From Leptospira jelokensis (GTDB lineage: Bacteria > Spirochaetota > Leptospiria > Leptospirales > Leptospiraceae), in contig NZ_RQGH01000026.1 of the NCBI RefSeq assembly GCF_004769635.1, forward strand, positions 434,001 to 498,000: 64,000 nucleotides of DNA, in the 5' to 3' direction. The notes under the pieces were generated by a model. It had not been told where the DNA came from and ran no database searches. It saw only the letters and a program-made list of their open reading frames with translations. The position numbers and the translations under genes are program-made. Positions 1 to 9,023 of this stretch are shown in pieces. Every line of letters begins with the position of its first letter. Within the stretch, counting starts at the first letter, position 1.

Positions 1-386
1 GTAGGTGTCCAAACCAATTCCAATGTTTCTTCATTCCATGAATGAGAATCCCTCCCCCAACCTTTACCTTTCTCTTTTTTGCTTCTTCCAATTGAGATTT
101 GTTGGGATAAGAGATGTGTAAGGCTTTATAATAAGCCCATTCCGGAATTTGGTAATCAATGGTATACTTGCCTTCGGGAGTTTTTCCATCTCCTTCCTCG
201 TTTTTAGCACCTTTTGGTTCAAAACCTAGGGAGATCGGAATTGTTAAAATGGTTTTGCCTGATTTGATTACTGTTAAAATTTTCTCTGATTTCTTCACAT
301 TTACGGTAGTGTCGGTGTCTGCATCTAAGCTACCAACCCAAAGCACACAAAACATGAGTAAAGGTATAAATGGATTTCGAAACATA
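1..386 (-). CDS. L,D-transpeptidase (YkuD-type) family protein, 3' end outside window
   Basis: Reading the minus strand from an ATG at 384-386 gives an open frame that runs off the left edge, so only about the first 128 residues are visible. It begins with a hydrophobic signal-like segment (residues 6-20) and continues with motifs typical of the YkuD catalytic fold: GDGKTPEG at about residues 72-79 and an ILIHG motif near residue 117. The catalytic His/Cys motif further on would lie outside the window. By family knowledge such enzymes make 3-3 peptidoglycan cross-links or attach proteins to peptidoglycan in the periplasm; some relatives are only amidase-like. The substrate cannot be judged from this fragment. 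Confidence 0.8.
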
Positions 387-396
387 AAATTGGTAT

Positions 397-915
397 TTAA
401 ATTCCTAAAATGGATAAAGCTATATTTTGTTTTTTTAACTCTTGAATCCATAATGTAAACCTTTCTAAAACTTCAATTGCGCCTTCTTTGTTTGATTGTA
501 TCTCTTTTTGAATCAGCTCTTTTTCTGGTAGTGAAAGTGTTTTGCCTGATTTAGAAAAAAGGGAATCGTTTCTGATTTCTTCCAATCGTATTCCTAAAGA
601 TTGCAGTAAAACATCAAATTTTGATTCCGAAAGTTCCTGGAATGCATAATGGTCATAACTTTCGATGATCTCTTCGAATACATCTTCAAAAATAGAAAAT
701 GTGTTTTCATCCAGAAAAATCGAATTCTCATTCCAACATTTGCCTAAGTAATTACCAGGTAAAAATTCGATATAGGCAGTACCTTCTAATTCGTTTGGAT
801 GAAAATAGATATTGAATGGAGTTTGCACAGAAAGTCGAACTATGGTAATACGGGAAAAAAACGACAACCTTTCATGAAAAATAATAAAATCATGATCGGT
901 ACAATCAATGTCCAA
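397..915 (-). CDS. Hypothetical protein, start uncertain
   Basis: Open frame of 172 codons, rich in Glu and aromatic residues, with no signal peptide or membrane segment; I do not recognise a family. The first possible start is a TTG at 915 and would overlap the upstream minus-strand gene (stop at 840) by 76 bases, which is long for this compact genome. A GTG at 828, nine bases past that stop, is an alternative and would remove 29 residues. Neither has a clear ribosome site. The C-terminal half is helical and acidic. It lies 10 bases from the transpeptidase gene and could be co-transcribed with it. Confidence 0.5.
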   Translation of the reverse strand: MDIDCTDHDFIIFHERLSFFSRITIVRLSVQTPFNIYFHPNELEGTAYIEFLPGNYLGKCWNENSIFLDENTFSIFEDVFEEIIESYDHYAFQELSESKFDVLLQSLGIRLEEIRNDSLFSKSGKTLSLPEKELIQKEIQSNKEGAIEVLERFTLWIQELKKQNIALSILGI

Positions 916-1271
916 AGATAATGATTGGAAAGAAATGAGTTCTCTTTGACTAACTGTATTTTATAGGTTTGGTATAAAAAATAAATGATACCTTCTGTTA
1001 CGATGACGATGATCACGACCAAGGTTACGGAAACAAGGGAAGGGTCAAAACCTGGGAACCAATGGAATTGCTCCCTTATCCCTAAAGTAAAATAAACCAA
1101 AACCGACATCAAATAGGTGAACAAAATAACAAAACTAACGACAGGACTTTTTTCCACCTGCATCCTTTCCTTACAATTGTTACACTTCATCGTAAAGGGT
1201 GGGACATAGGACATTAGTTTCAAAAAACTAACTTTTGTTTGGCAACTTGGACAAATCCATTCGTGTTTCAT
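840..1271 (-). CDS. Zinc-ribbon membrane protein
   Basis: 143 residues. The N terminus carries two CxxC pairs (C7/C10 and C30/C33), a zinc-ribbon arrangement like the MJ0042-type finger often found at the start of bacterial membrane proteins. Three hydrophobic segments follow (about residues 44-64, 78-98 and 118-136), so the ribbon is probably cytoplasmic. Function unknown. It lies upstream of a hypothetical gene and downstream of the ankyrin lipoprotein, all on the minus strand, with a gap of about 45 bases to the latter. Confidence 0.7.
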   Translation of the reverse strand: MKHEWICPSCQTKVSFLKLMSYVPPFTMKCNNCKERMQVEKSPVVSFVILFTYLMSVLVYFTLGIREQFHWFPGFDPSLVSVTLVVIIVIVTEGIIYFLYQTYKIQLVKENSFLSNHYLWTLIVPIMILLFFMKGCRFFPVLP

Positions 1272-1315
1272 GAAAATATTCTCTTAACCTTAAAGATTTT
1301 TTACAAATTCCGATC

Positions 1316-2176
1316 TCACTCTTTCGCACCAAGTGATTCCAGTTTATCGATTAAAAATGAAAGTTTTCTTTTTTTTGCAATGCTTAGTGGAGTATCACCA
1401 TCATCATTACGATCGTGTATATTGGCACCAGCTTTCATGAGTAAGTCAAGTATCTCCAAATGATTTTCGTTTGGATTTCTTGCATCAGATGGGGCAAAGA
1501 TGACTGAATACCCTTTGTAATCTTTTTTATGAATATCCGCTTTGTATTGGATTAATAACGAAACGGTTACCAGATGTCCATTAGAAGCCGCATGCATAAT
1601 CGGTGTTATGTTCAAGATATCCGCTAGATTTGGATCTGCACCTTTTTTTAGGAGATGAGAAACTACCTGGTCATGCCCTCGAATTGACGCATGCATCAAT
1701 GGGGTTCCTCTATTTTTCGTGAGATGATTGACATTCATCCCTTTTCCAATCAAATACTGAACTGCTTCTAAATTTCCGATTTCTGCAGCAAGGATGAGTG
1801 CATTCCCAGCATCCGGAGTTTCGGAATTTAATTCTGCTCCATTTTCCAATAATAAATCCATCATCTTTAGATTGGAATAAACGGAAAAGATTAGTGGTGT
1901 AAACCCTCGAGCATCGCGCTGATTGGGATTTGCTTTTAAACTTAACAATCGTTTGGCACAATCAATATTCCCTGTTCTTGCAAAATACGATAGGATGGGT
2001 TGGCCGTTATCAACCTTCTCATTAATAAGGTTTGCATCCGGAAATAAGATTTTTGCATTTGATGCATTACAAGTTTTTAGGTATTGAAAATTTTGAGCAG
2101 ATCGACTTGACGAATTGGTGGACCTACATTGGATCAAAAACAATGTAAATAAAAAGAAAAATTGAAAAGATTTCAT
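1316..2176 (-). CDS. Ankyrin-repeat lipoprotein
   Basis: 286 residues. The N terminus is a short hydrophobic signal ending in LIQC at residues 14-17, a plausible spirochaetal lipobox. From about residue 60 to the end there are six or seven ankyrin repeats, recognisable by recurring TPL.A...G..., LL..GA and ADPN-type motifs. Ankyrin stacks bind proteins; as a lipoprotein it would act in the periplasm or on the outer membrane. In other bacteria periplasmic ankyrin proteins have been tied to catalase protection or to effector function, but nothing here selects a partner. Confidence 0.8.
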   Translation of the reverse strand: MKSFQFFFLFTLFLIQCRSTNSSSRSAQNFQYLKTCNASNAKILFPDANLINEKVDNGQPILSYFARTGNIDCAKRLLSLKANPNQRDARGFTPLIFSVYSNLKMMDLLLENGAELNSETPDAGNALILAAEIGNLEAVQYLIGKGMNVNHLTKNRGTPLMHASIRGHDQVVSHLLKKGADPNLADILNITPIMHAASNGHLVTVSLLIQYKADIHKKDYKGYSVIFAPSDARNPNENHLEILDLLMKAGANIHDRNDDGDTPLSIAKKRKLSFLIDKLESLGAKE

Positions 2177-2203
2177 AACAAGTATCTTCGCTTATAATTG
2201 TAT

Positions 2204-2656
2204 TCACTCAGCGAGTGGATAATAAAAATGCACCACATCTTCTGCACGACCACCTGTTGATCGATAAAAATCCAAAGCATAATCATCTGCCAAATCTGCT
2301 TGGACAAACACCTCTTCGATCCCCTTCTCTTTGCAATACCTATTGATAGAAGCAATCAGTGATTTCCCAATGCCTTTCCTTTGAAGATGTGTTTTTACAG
2401 CTAAATCGTAAATATAAACGAGTGGTCTCTCTGAATAGTATTGTCGTAACAAGTAAGCGGTAAGACCAGCCACTACCTTTCCATCCAAAATAGACACAAA
2501 AACAAAAAAATCATCCCGATCCAAAAGGGATTGTAAGTACTTTCGATTGGGCAATGGAAAAGGTTTCATTTCAAATACATCTTCGAATACACCTATGAGT
2601 TCAATGAATTGTGACAAATCAGCGGAAGATAATTTTTTGATTTCAGTATTGATCAT
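2204..2656 (-). CDS. AAC(3)-I-like GNAT acetyltransferase
   Basis: 150 residues, a single GNAT domain. The acetyl-CoA loop is RKGIGKS (about residues 93-99), preceded by YIYDLAV and followed by FVQAD, with a C terminus in VVHFYYPL. These blocks and their spacing match the AAC(3)-I gentamicin 3-N-acetyltransferase family as I remember it (YIYDLAV, RRQGIA, VYVQADYGDD, EVMHF), rather than a generic GNAT. The ATG at 2656 has an AAGGA site six bases upstream. Setting (ordinary chromosome, no integron or IS) suggests a native gene; true aminoglycoside activity is inference, and the natural substrate could be something else. Confidence 0.8.
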   Translation of the reverse strand: MINTEIKKLSSADLSQFIELIGVFEDVFEMKPFPLPNRKYLQSLLDRDDFFVFVSILDGKVVAGLTAYLLRQYYSERPLVYIYDLAVKTHLQRKGIGKSLIASINRYCKEKGIEEVFVQADLADDYALDFYRSTGGRAEDVVHFYYPLAE

Positions 2657-2728
2657 TTGTGTTCCTTAAGCCTTAATCTTTTTTTCCGCAAAGTTTCCAA
2701 ATACAGTGAATCATAAAAAATGAGGATT

Positions 2729-3118
2729 TTACTTGATTCGTTCCAATACACCTTTTCGTTTTACGATGTTTTTATAATCCCATTGGATATTTTTTGCCTT
2801 TGTTAACCAAAGTTTTAAATCCTTTTTTTTGATTTGTGTAACATCCGTATAACGAACTTCAGCGGCTTTAAAACTTCCTTCCGGGGTGAGACCTTCGGCA
2901 CCAAAACTTTGCCCACTCCAAAAGAGAAGGCGAGTACAAGTCTTTAACTTACTATAACCAACAATTGGATTCCCATCCAAAAACCAAACTGGATGGGCAT
3001 GCCAAATTTTCCTTTCTGCCTTGGGAAGGTTTTTGCAAATCACCTCGTACAAAACATTACAAATTTCGAAATCGGCCGGAGGAAGAGACCGATGGTAGGC
3101 CTGAATTTCCTTTTCCAT
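2729..3118 (-). CDS. DUF1801 domain protein
   Basis: 129 residues, soluble, no signal. The pattern with an alpha-helical start, then AHPVWFLDGNPIVGYS and LLFWSGQSFG, is that of the DUF1801/YdhG-like fold, small proteins of unknown biochemical role. Lys-rich C terminus. AAAGG directly abuts the ATG at 3118. Lies between the acetyltransferase and YceI genes, same strand, but with gaps of about 70 bases on each side, so it may be a single unit. Confidence 0.7.
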   Translation of the reverse strand: MEKEIQAYHRSLPPADFEICNVLYEVICKNLPKAERKIWHAHPVWFLDGNPIVGYSKLKTCTRLLFWSGQSFGAEGLTPEGSFKAAEVRYTDVTQIKKKDLKLWLTKAKNIQWDYKNIVKRKGVLERIK

Positions 3119-3186
3119 CCTTTAACCCTGTATAGCACTTATTGCCAGCTAATTACAATTATGCGTCTAATTAACAAAACCAATTT

Positions 3187-3792
3187 TTACTTACAAACTT
3201 TTTTTAGGGTAGAAACAACTTTTACATCAACTGTTGGCCAAAGTTTACTCACACCATCTGAACCTTTATGTAAGTCGTTACACTCTGCATTCAATTTACC
3301 CAACCCTTGCAATAAACCGAGCGATGCCACATCCACAGTTCCTGTGACTTCTACAGTGTCTTCTTTCCATACAAAGTTCACAGGGATGGTTGTTTTGGAT
3401 TTTCCAAACTGGAGGTTGAGTTTCGCAGTTCCCGTTTCCCCTTTTGTGATTTCAGAAAAATTTCCCATTAACGTTTGGTTCCCTTTCACCGACCCAAAGA
3501 AAAACTTTTTGATTTTAAGGTCACGGTCTGGGTTTGCAGAATTTACGGACGAAGTGTCTATTTGGAATCGAATTTTCTCTGCTACACCAAACTTCGATTT
3601 GTCTTTTGTTTTTCCTACTACTCGAATCGAATCAAACTTACCTTTAACACCTGTTTTTTCTGTAAATTTGAACGCCGTCCATTCTAGGTTTGTTTTGGTA
3701 GGATCGTATTCGTAATTACAATTTTCTTCTGCTTCAATTGACCCGAAGGTGCCGACAATGAATAGTGCTAAAATAGAATAAAAAATTTTCAT
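3187..3792 (-). CDS. YceI family periplasmic protein
   Basis: 201 residues from the ATG at 3792, chosen because AGAGG lies six bases upstream and a signal peptide (MKIFYSILALF...) begins there; a further in-frame start at 3828 would put twelve extra residues before the signal. The mature part shows the YceI lipocalin-like pattern: an early LEWTAFKFTEK, a FDSIRV strand, D-R-D-KIKKFFF near the middle and a VTGTVDVASLG strand. Family members bind polyprenoid or other lipophilic molecules in the periplasm. Divergent from the export operon that starts at 3870. Confidence 0.85.
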   Translation of the reverse strand: MKIFYSILALFIVGTFGSIEAEENCNYEYDPTKTNLEWTAFKFTEKTGVKGKFDSIRVVGKTKDKSKFGVAEKIRFQIDTSSVNSANPDRDLKIKKFFFGSVKGNQTLMGNFSEITKGETGTAKLNLQFGKSKTTIPVNFVWKEDTVEVTGTVDVASLGLLQGLGKLNAECNDLHKGSDGVSKLWPTVDVKVVSTLKKVCK

Positions 3793-3810
3793 AGAAACCT
3801 CTGCTGAATG

Positions 3811-3839
3811 ATGGAAAATCAAAAACAAAGTTTTGTCAA
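3811..3839 (-). promoter_or_regulatory. Candidate yceI promoter
   Basis: On the minus strand a perfect TTGACA (3839-3834) is followed after 17 bases by TTCCAT (3816-3811), a poor -10. It would start transcription about 12 bases before the yceI ATG, just ahead of its AGAGG site. The good -35 and the placement support it; the weak -10 makes it tentative. Confidence 0.35.
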
Positions 3840-3869
3840 GAGGAGTCTAAAGCACGAAATAAAATTCAC

Positions 3870-6098
3870 ATGTTAAAATTATTACAAATGTTGGTGCGCC
3901 ATTTCCGATACCAACTCTTCAAAGCAAAGGAGACGGAACTCCCCATACGACTTTCGACAGGAGAATCCCTGGCGCAGTCGATTTTAGACTATTTATCCGA
4001 ATCATTAAGCATCCAATCCATTCCAAGCCAAATCATTGAAGGGTTTCGTTCTCTACGAAGTAAGTTCCCTCATGAATCGAAATTGGAGTTTTTGGACTAC
4101 CTCATCGCCGCTTCACACCAATACCAAATCAAACTCAATTTTGTTCGGAAATCAATAGTCGAAATCAGAAGTTATATCACAAGAGAAGCTCCCTTTTTAT
4201 TCCAACTGAAAAGTAAGGATTTTGGACTTCCGGAAATGTATGCTGTCCTTGGTTACCACGCATCCGCATACCTAATCAAACCACTTCACAATCATATCTC
4301 TGAAGAAGAATGGGTATCGGAGAAAGCCTTACTCAAATTATTTGAAATCAAATCCGCAAAGGATGTTGTAGATTGGATTGTGGCAGAACCTACATTTGCC
4401 TTCTCTTCTCCCAAAGAAATTAGTTCTACTTCATCCGCATTAAAAAATGCGGTAAAACAAATTTACCATCTCATCCGCATCGAATCAAAAGATGTATGGA
4501 TCGTATTTATTTACGGTATTGGGATTGGAATCTTATCTCTCGTTGTTCCAGTAGCAACCTCTTCCCTAGTCAATATTGTCGCCTTTGGTGTGCTCTTACA
4601 ACCAGTCATCATCTTGACGTTGTTAGTTGTATTTTTCTTGGGATTTGCAGGTGCCATGCAAACCATCCAAATTTATGTGGTAGAGATTTTACAACGACGA
4701 GTGTTTGTCCGCATTGCCACTGAATTTGCGATTCGTTTCCCGAGAATTCGCCAAGATGCCTTAGACAAACACCACAACCCTGAACTTGTGAATCGTTTTT
4801 TTGATACCATGACCATTCAAAAATCCATTCACTCTTTGTTAGTGGATGGACTAGCGGTGGTATTAACAACCGTGATTGGTTTTGTCCTCATTTCCTTTTA
4901 CCATCCCATCTTTATTGTGTTTTCTTTATTTATTTTATTTGTGGGAGGGTATCTTGTGATCTACCAACTTGGTAGACCTGCCTCCGAAAATTATATTAAG
5001 ATCTCAAAAGAAAAATACAAAGTAGCCGCATGGCTTGAAGAAGTTTCACGGCACTCTGCTTTATTCCACTCAACATTTGGCTCTCATTTTGCCATCGAAC
5101 GAGCCGATTCCCTCATCCGAGATTATCTCTTTGCTCGTAAAAAATACTTTTCGGTTTATATCAAACAAATCATTGGACTTGTCGGTATACAGGCCCTAGC
5201 CAGTGCCATCGTTTTAGGAATCGGTGGGTATTTGGTGATCCATCGGCAATTGACCATTGGACAACTTGTTGCGGCAGAACTTGTGATTGCAAAAGTTCTG
5301 AGTGATATCTCTAAATTTGGAAAACAACTCGATAGTTTTTATAGTTTGATTGCTGCCGTTGACAAAATCAATTCCGTTTTCCACCTTCCAACTCTCACTG
5401 CTAAAACGGTTCCGTTTGAAAATTCAAAAGGACCCATCCAAGTCCAACTTTCAGGTATTGATTATTCCTTAAGTAATGGTCACAAAATTTTTACACAATT
5501 CAATTTAAAAGTCCAAGCAGGAAAAGCGTTAGGTGTTACATCGAACACTCCATATGATGCACACATCTTACTTGATTTGATGAGTGGACTCCGCGAACCA
5601 AACTCTGGGATTGTCGAATACAACCACCAAAACATCCATGAAGTTTCAAAAGAACAAATCCAATCTTATGCCGTGTTGGTGAGAGGAAACGAAATTTTTG
5701 AAGGAACGATTTTGGAAAACATACGAGTGGGACGGGAAGAAATTTCTCTCATTACCATCCGCGATTATTTGGATCATTTAGGTCTTTGGAAGGTCATCCA
5801 ATCCTTACCAAATGGAATCCACACACAGCTGTTAACCTTTGGCCACCCTTTTGACAATGTCCAAACAACCATTTTGGCCTTAACAAGAGCCTTAATCGGA
5901 AATCCAAAACTGGTTCTCATCGATGGAATCCTTGACCAATTGCCACCTCCCTTGTTAACTTCTTGTTTAAAATTCTTATTACAAAAAAATCGGGAATGGA
6001 CTTTGGTCATTGTGTCCAAATCTCCAGCGGTTCTTTCAGAAATGGACCAAATCCTTAAATTGGAAGATGATACTCATTCATTAAAGGTGAATTCATAA
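3870..6098 (+). CDS. Type I secretion ABC protein with degenerate ATPase domain
   Basis: 742 residues: an N-terminal soluble region (1-205, possibly a C39-like domain without catalytic Cys), five or six membrane helices (about 208-490) and a nucleotide-binding-like domain (about 520-742). The NBD keeps its fold pattern (an SGxxYSLxxGHKIF-like start, LDLMSGLREPNSG, a segment ending in FEGTILENIRVG) but its catalytic motifs are gone: the P-loop position reads GVTSNTPYDAH from residue 555, with no GKS/T; LSGGQ is replaced by PFDNVQ; Walker B reads LVLIDG with G686 in place of the catalytic Glu; the H-loop His is missing (VIVSKSP). The membrane and NBD layout, and the adaptor and channel genes directly downstream, place it in the T1SS class, but it probably cannot hydrolyse ATP by itself. 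The ATG at 3870 has an AGGAG only at an unusual distance of about 24 bases. Confidence 0.85.
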   Translation: MLKLLQMLVRHFRYQLFKAKETELPIRLSTGESLAQSILDYLSESLSIQSIPSQIIEGFRSLRSKFPHESKLEFLDYLIAASHQYQIKLNFVRKSIVEIRSYITREAPFLFQLKSKDFGLPEMYAVLGYHASAYLIKPLHNHISEEEWVSEKALLKLFEIKSAKDVVDWIVAEPTFAFSSPKEISSTSSALKNAVKQIYHLIRIESKDVWIVFIYGIGIGILSLVVPVATSSLVNIVAFGVLLQPVIILTLLVVFFLGFAGAMQTIQIYVVEILQRRVFVRIATEFAIRFPRIRQDALDKHHNPELVNRFFDTMTIQKSIHSLLVDGLAVVLTTVIGFVLISFYHPIFIVFSLFILFVGGYLVIYQLGRPASENYIKISKEKYKVAAWLEEVSRHSALFHSTFGSHFAIERADSLIRDYLFARKKYFSVYIKQIIGLVGIQALASAIVLGIGGYLVIHRQLTIGQLVAAELVIAKVLSDISKFGKQLDSFYSLIAAVDKINSVFHLPTLTAKTVPFENSKGPIQVQLSGIDYSLSNGHKIFTQFNLKVQAGKALGVTSNTPYDAHILLDLMSGLREPNSGIVEYNHQNIHEVSKEQIQSYAVLVRGNEIFEGTILENIRVGREEISLITIRDYLDHLGLWKVIQSLPNGIHTQLLTFGHPFDNVQTTILALTRALIGNPKLVLIDGILDQLPPPLLTSCLKFLLQKNREWTLVIVSKSPAVLSEMDQILKLEDDTHSLKVNS

Positions 6099-6103
6099 AC
6101 TCT

Positions 6104-7453
6104 ATGAAAACAAATCTGTCACCCAAATGGAAACTTCGTAAAAACCTGCCTTCGTATCGGTTGGTGCAAACTGCACTTCCGGCGCAAAGTTTAGCCTACA
6201 TCCTCACAGTTATTTTTTTCTTAAGTGTCCTCATCCTACTCTATGTGCCTTGGCAACAAACCACCATGGGTTTTGGCCGAGTGGTTGCCTATGCTCCTCT
6301 TGACCGCCAACAAGTCATAGAATCCCCCATCAGTGGACGTGTTGTCAAATGGCATGTGCATGAAGGGACACGTGTCAAAAAGGGAGATCCCATCATTGAT
6401 ATTTCGGACAATGATCCCAATTTTATCTCTAGGATTCGTGAAGAAAGGAATGCCCTCTTACAACGGTTGGAAGCGGCGAGATCAAGGGAAGATAATATCC
6501 GTTCCAGGATCTTAAGTTTGCGTTCTTCCATGGGAAGTGCTGTGAGTGCTGCTGATTCTAGAAGGATGATGGCAAAAGACCGAGTCCGTGCCAGCGAACA
6601 AGCAGTAGACGCTGCCAAGGCCGCCCTCAAAACAGCAAACCTCAACTTGGACCGACAAAAACAATTATGGGAAAAAGGCCTAACCTCCAAACGAACGTTA
6701 GAACTTGCAGAACTGGACCATACCAATGCCGAAACGGGTCTTGACCGTGCAAAAGCCGCTTATGATGCAGCCGTCAAAGAAGAACGTGCGTTAAATAGTG
6801 ATACAGGAAAAGTCCAACAAGATGCAGAGGCTTCCATCAATGATGCGAAGGCTTCCCTCGCCTCAGCCCAGTCCGAAGTGGCAAGAGTGTTGGAAGACCT
6901 ACCCAAACTAGAAGCCAGATTATCCAGACAAGAAAACCAGGAAGTATTTGCCCCTCGTGATGGAACCATTATGCGAATTTTGGTCAATCCGGACACCCAA
7001 CAAGTAAAGGAAGGGGATGGAGTTGCCATCCTAGTCCCTGATGCCGAAGACAAAGCGGTGGAACTATTCATTTCAGGAAATGACATCCCACTCGTGGGTG
7101 AAGGACGAAAGGTTCGTTTGCAATTCCAGGGTTATCCAGTTTTACAAATCAGTGGATGGCCTGAGACTGCCGTTGGTACCTTTGGTGGTGTTGTGAAGTT
7201 GGTTGATATCACAGACAATGGATCGGGAAATTTTCGTGTGCTTGTCATCCCTGACCGTGATGACCGCCAGTGGCCTTCCAGTCGTTACTTACGACAAGGT
7301 GTTCGTGCCAAGGGTTGGATTTTTCTCAATCGTGTGAGTGTTGGGTATGAATTATGGAGAAGGTTTAATGACTTCCCACCGAATTTACCAATGGATGACC
7401 CTGAGATGAAATCGTTGTTAGACGAAAATGGAGGAGGAGACAAAGGAAAATGA
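6104..7453 (+). CDS. HlyD-type periplasmic adaptor (membrane fusion protein)
   Basis: 449 residues. One membrane helix (about 31-50), then a split lipoyl domain: first half ISGRVVKWHVHEGTRVKKGD (about 75-94), second half APRDGTIMRI..VKEGDGVAILV (about 283-310). Between them is a long Ala/Glu/Arg-rich coiled coil (about 110-270) and the chain ends in beta-barrel and membrane-proximal domains. It would link an inner-membrane transporter to the TolC-like channel encoded next. Starts five bases after the ABC gene and overlaps the downstream gene by four bases, so the three are one operon. Confidence 0.9.
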   Translation: MKTNLSPKWKLRKNLPSYRLVQTALPAQSLAYILTVIFFLSVLILLYVPWQQTTMGFGRVVAYAPLDRQQVIESPISGRVVKWHVHEGTRVKKGDPIIDISDNDPNFISRIREERNALLQRLEAARSREDNIRSRILSLRSSMGSAVSAADSRRMMAKDRVRASEQAVDAAKAALKTANLNLDRQKQLWEKGLTSKRTLELAELDHTNAETGLDRAKAAYDAAVKEERALNSDTGKVQQDAEASINDAKASLASAQSEVARVLEDLPKLEARLSRQENQEVFAPRDGTIMRILVNPDTQQVKEGDGVAILVPDAEDKAVELFISGNDIPLVGEGRKVRLQFQGYPVLQISGWPETAVGTFGGVVKLVDITDNGSGNFRVLVIPDRDDRQWPSSRYLRQGVRAKGWIFLNRVSVGYELWRRFNDFPPNLPMDDPEMKSLLDENGGGDKGK

Positions 7454-8946
7454 AACCGCATCTAAATTCATTTTTATTTGCGTTATTATGCCCCTTTGGC
7501 ATGTTTTTTTCTTTTTTATTAGAAGCAGATCCGACAAAGGATCCCTTCGAATCCTTACATGGTCCCAATATCTATTCACAAGATTATTTGAACCAACAAC
7601 CAGGAGTCCTGACACTTGCAGAACTTTTGAAGTCTGTGGAAAAATCTTATCCACTTGTCCTTGCCGCAGAAAAACTGTTAACGGAAACAGAATACAATTA
7701 TTTAGCAGCGGAAGGAGCATTTGACCTGCAATTCAAATCCATGGGTACAACAAAACCTATGGGTTACTATACAAATAATGCAGCGGACAATGTGTTCGAA
7801 AAACCAACCCCTCTCGGGGGGACATCCTTTTTTGCCGGTTACCGTATAGGTCGCGGAACCTTTCCTGTGTATGATGGTAGAAGGCAAACCAACGATTATG
7901 GGGAAGTGAGGGCAGGTGCCATTGTCCCACTTATGCGAAACCGCGAGATCGACAAAAACAGAGCGGATTTACGAAAAGCTGACATTGATCGTAAACTTGC
8001 CGAGTTATCCATTCAAAAATTAAAAATCGAAGTCATCAAGGAAGCAACCAAACGGTATTGGAAATGGGTGGCAAGTGGCCAAGAATACCTAGTCAACAAA
8101 GACCTGTTAGAGATTGCAAAAAATAGACAACAACAGATTACGCAGCGAATCAAGTTAGGTGACATTCCGAAAATGGAAGGTACCGAAAATGACCGGGCCA
8201 TTTTACAAAGGGAATCACAATTTGTCTCTGCGGAACGTGAGATGCAGAAAGCTGCGATCGATTTGTCTTTATTCCTACGAGCTGCTGATGGGAACTTAAT
8301 CCTACCCACAACTGACAGATTGCCCATTGGATTTCCCAAACCCATCGACTACAAGGAATTGGAACTCGAAAAAAGCATTAAAATTGCATGGAAGTTTCGA
8401 CCAGAAATCCAAGACTATGAATTCAAACGGGAGAAGGCACGTGTGGACCAAGACATGGGCTACAATGCCCTGAAACCCCAAGTTGATTTGGTAGTCGCCG
8501 GATCCCAAGACTTTGGCCCAGGTTCTGTCACGAGGGCAAAACCAGAACTCGAGGCTTCTCTTGTTCTCAATTTGCCAATGCAAACCCGAAGGCCACGAGG
8601 CATGATTGGAGCGGCCGAAGCAAAAATTGCACAACTCGACCAAGAACTCCAATTCTCAAAAGATAAAATCAAAACAGAAGTGCAAGACTCGATTTCAGAA
8701 GTGATTGCTTCGGCAAAACGAGTCATTGTTACGCAAAGTGAAGTGGAACTTGCCAGAAAATTGGAAGTGATGGAACGGGAACGATTTTCTTTAGGTGATT
8801 CCACTCTTTTATTTGTGAATATTCGGGAACAAACAAGTGCCGAAGCAGCAGTGCGTGAAATTAAGGCATTGTACGATCATCATGTCGCAGTGGCCCACTT
8901 CCAAGCATCCACTGCAAGTTTTCTGCAAAATTCTCCCACTCCCTAG
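7450..8946 (+). CDS. TolC-like outer membrane efflux/secretion channel
   Basis: 498 residues with a signal peptide (about 1-25) and the two-fold repeated helical hairpin layout of the outer membrane efflux protein family: long heptad-rich Ala/Glu/Lys helices around residues 170-290 and 380-480. TLAELLKSVEKSYP near residue 57 is the usual opening of the family's first helix. The ATGA overlap with the HlyD gene indicates translational coupling. With its neighbours it forms a complete tripartite trans-envelope exporter apart from the defective ATPase motifs in the ABC protein. No cargo gene is obvious next to it. Confidence 0.9.
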   Translation: MKPHLNSFLFALLCPFGMFFSFLLEADPTKDPFESLHGPNIYSQDYLNQQPGVLTLAELLKSVEKSYPLVLAAEKLLTETEYNYLAAEGAFDLQFKSMGTTKPMGYYTNNAADNVFEKPTPLGGTSFFAGYRIGRGTFPVYDGRRQTNDYGEVRAGAIVPLMRNREIDKNRADLRKADIDRKLAELSIQKLKIEVIKEATKRYWKWVASGQEYLVNKDLLEIAKNRQQQITQRIKLGDIPKMEGTENDRAILQRESQFVSAEREMQKAAIDLSLFLRAADGNLILPTTDRLPIGFPKPIDYKELELEKSIKIAWKFRPEIQDYEFKREKARVDQDMGYNALKPQVDLVVAGSQDFGPGSVTRAKPELEASLVLNLPMQTRRPRGMIGAAEAKIAQLDQELQFSKDKIKTEVQDSISEVIASAKRVIVTQSEVELARKLEVMERERFSLGDSTLLFVNIREQTSAEAAVREIKALYDHHVAVAHFQASTASFLQNSPTP

Positions 8947-8977
8947 TCGTAATTCTTTTGTAGAAAAAAAAACGACT
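8945..8977 (+). terminator. Candidate terminator after the export operon
   Basis: AGTCGT (8945-8950) pairs with ACGACT (8972-8977), with an inner T-rich/A-rich stem around a GTAG loop, followed by TTTC. The stem overlaps the stop codon of the TolC-like gene. Only a short T run follows, so efficiency is uncertain. Confidence 0.45.
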
Positions 8978-9023
8978 TTCACATCTCACTGAATTCCTAA
9001 ACTTTTCCCTAAAGAAGGTATCT

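Noticed and set aside
3793..3828. Upstream start of the YceI gene
   Set aside because: The signal peptide and AGAGG site point to 3792.
6289..6726. Minus-strand open frame inside the HlyD-like gene
   Set aside because: Antisense shadow of a well-supported coiled-coil coding region.
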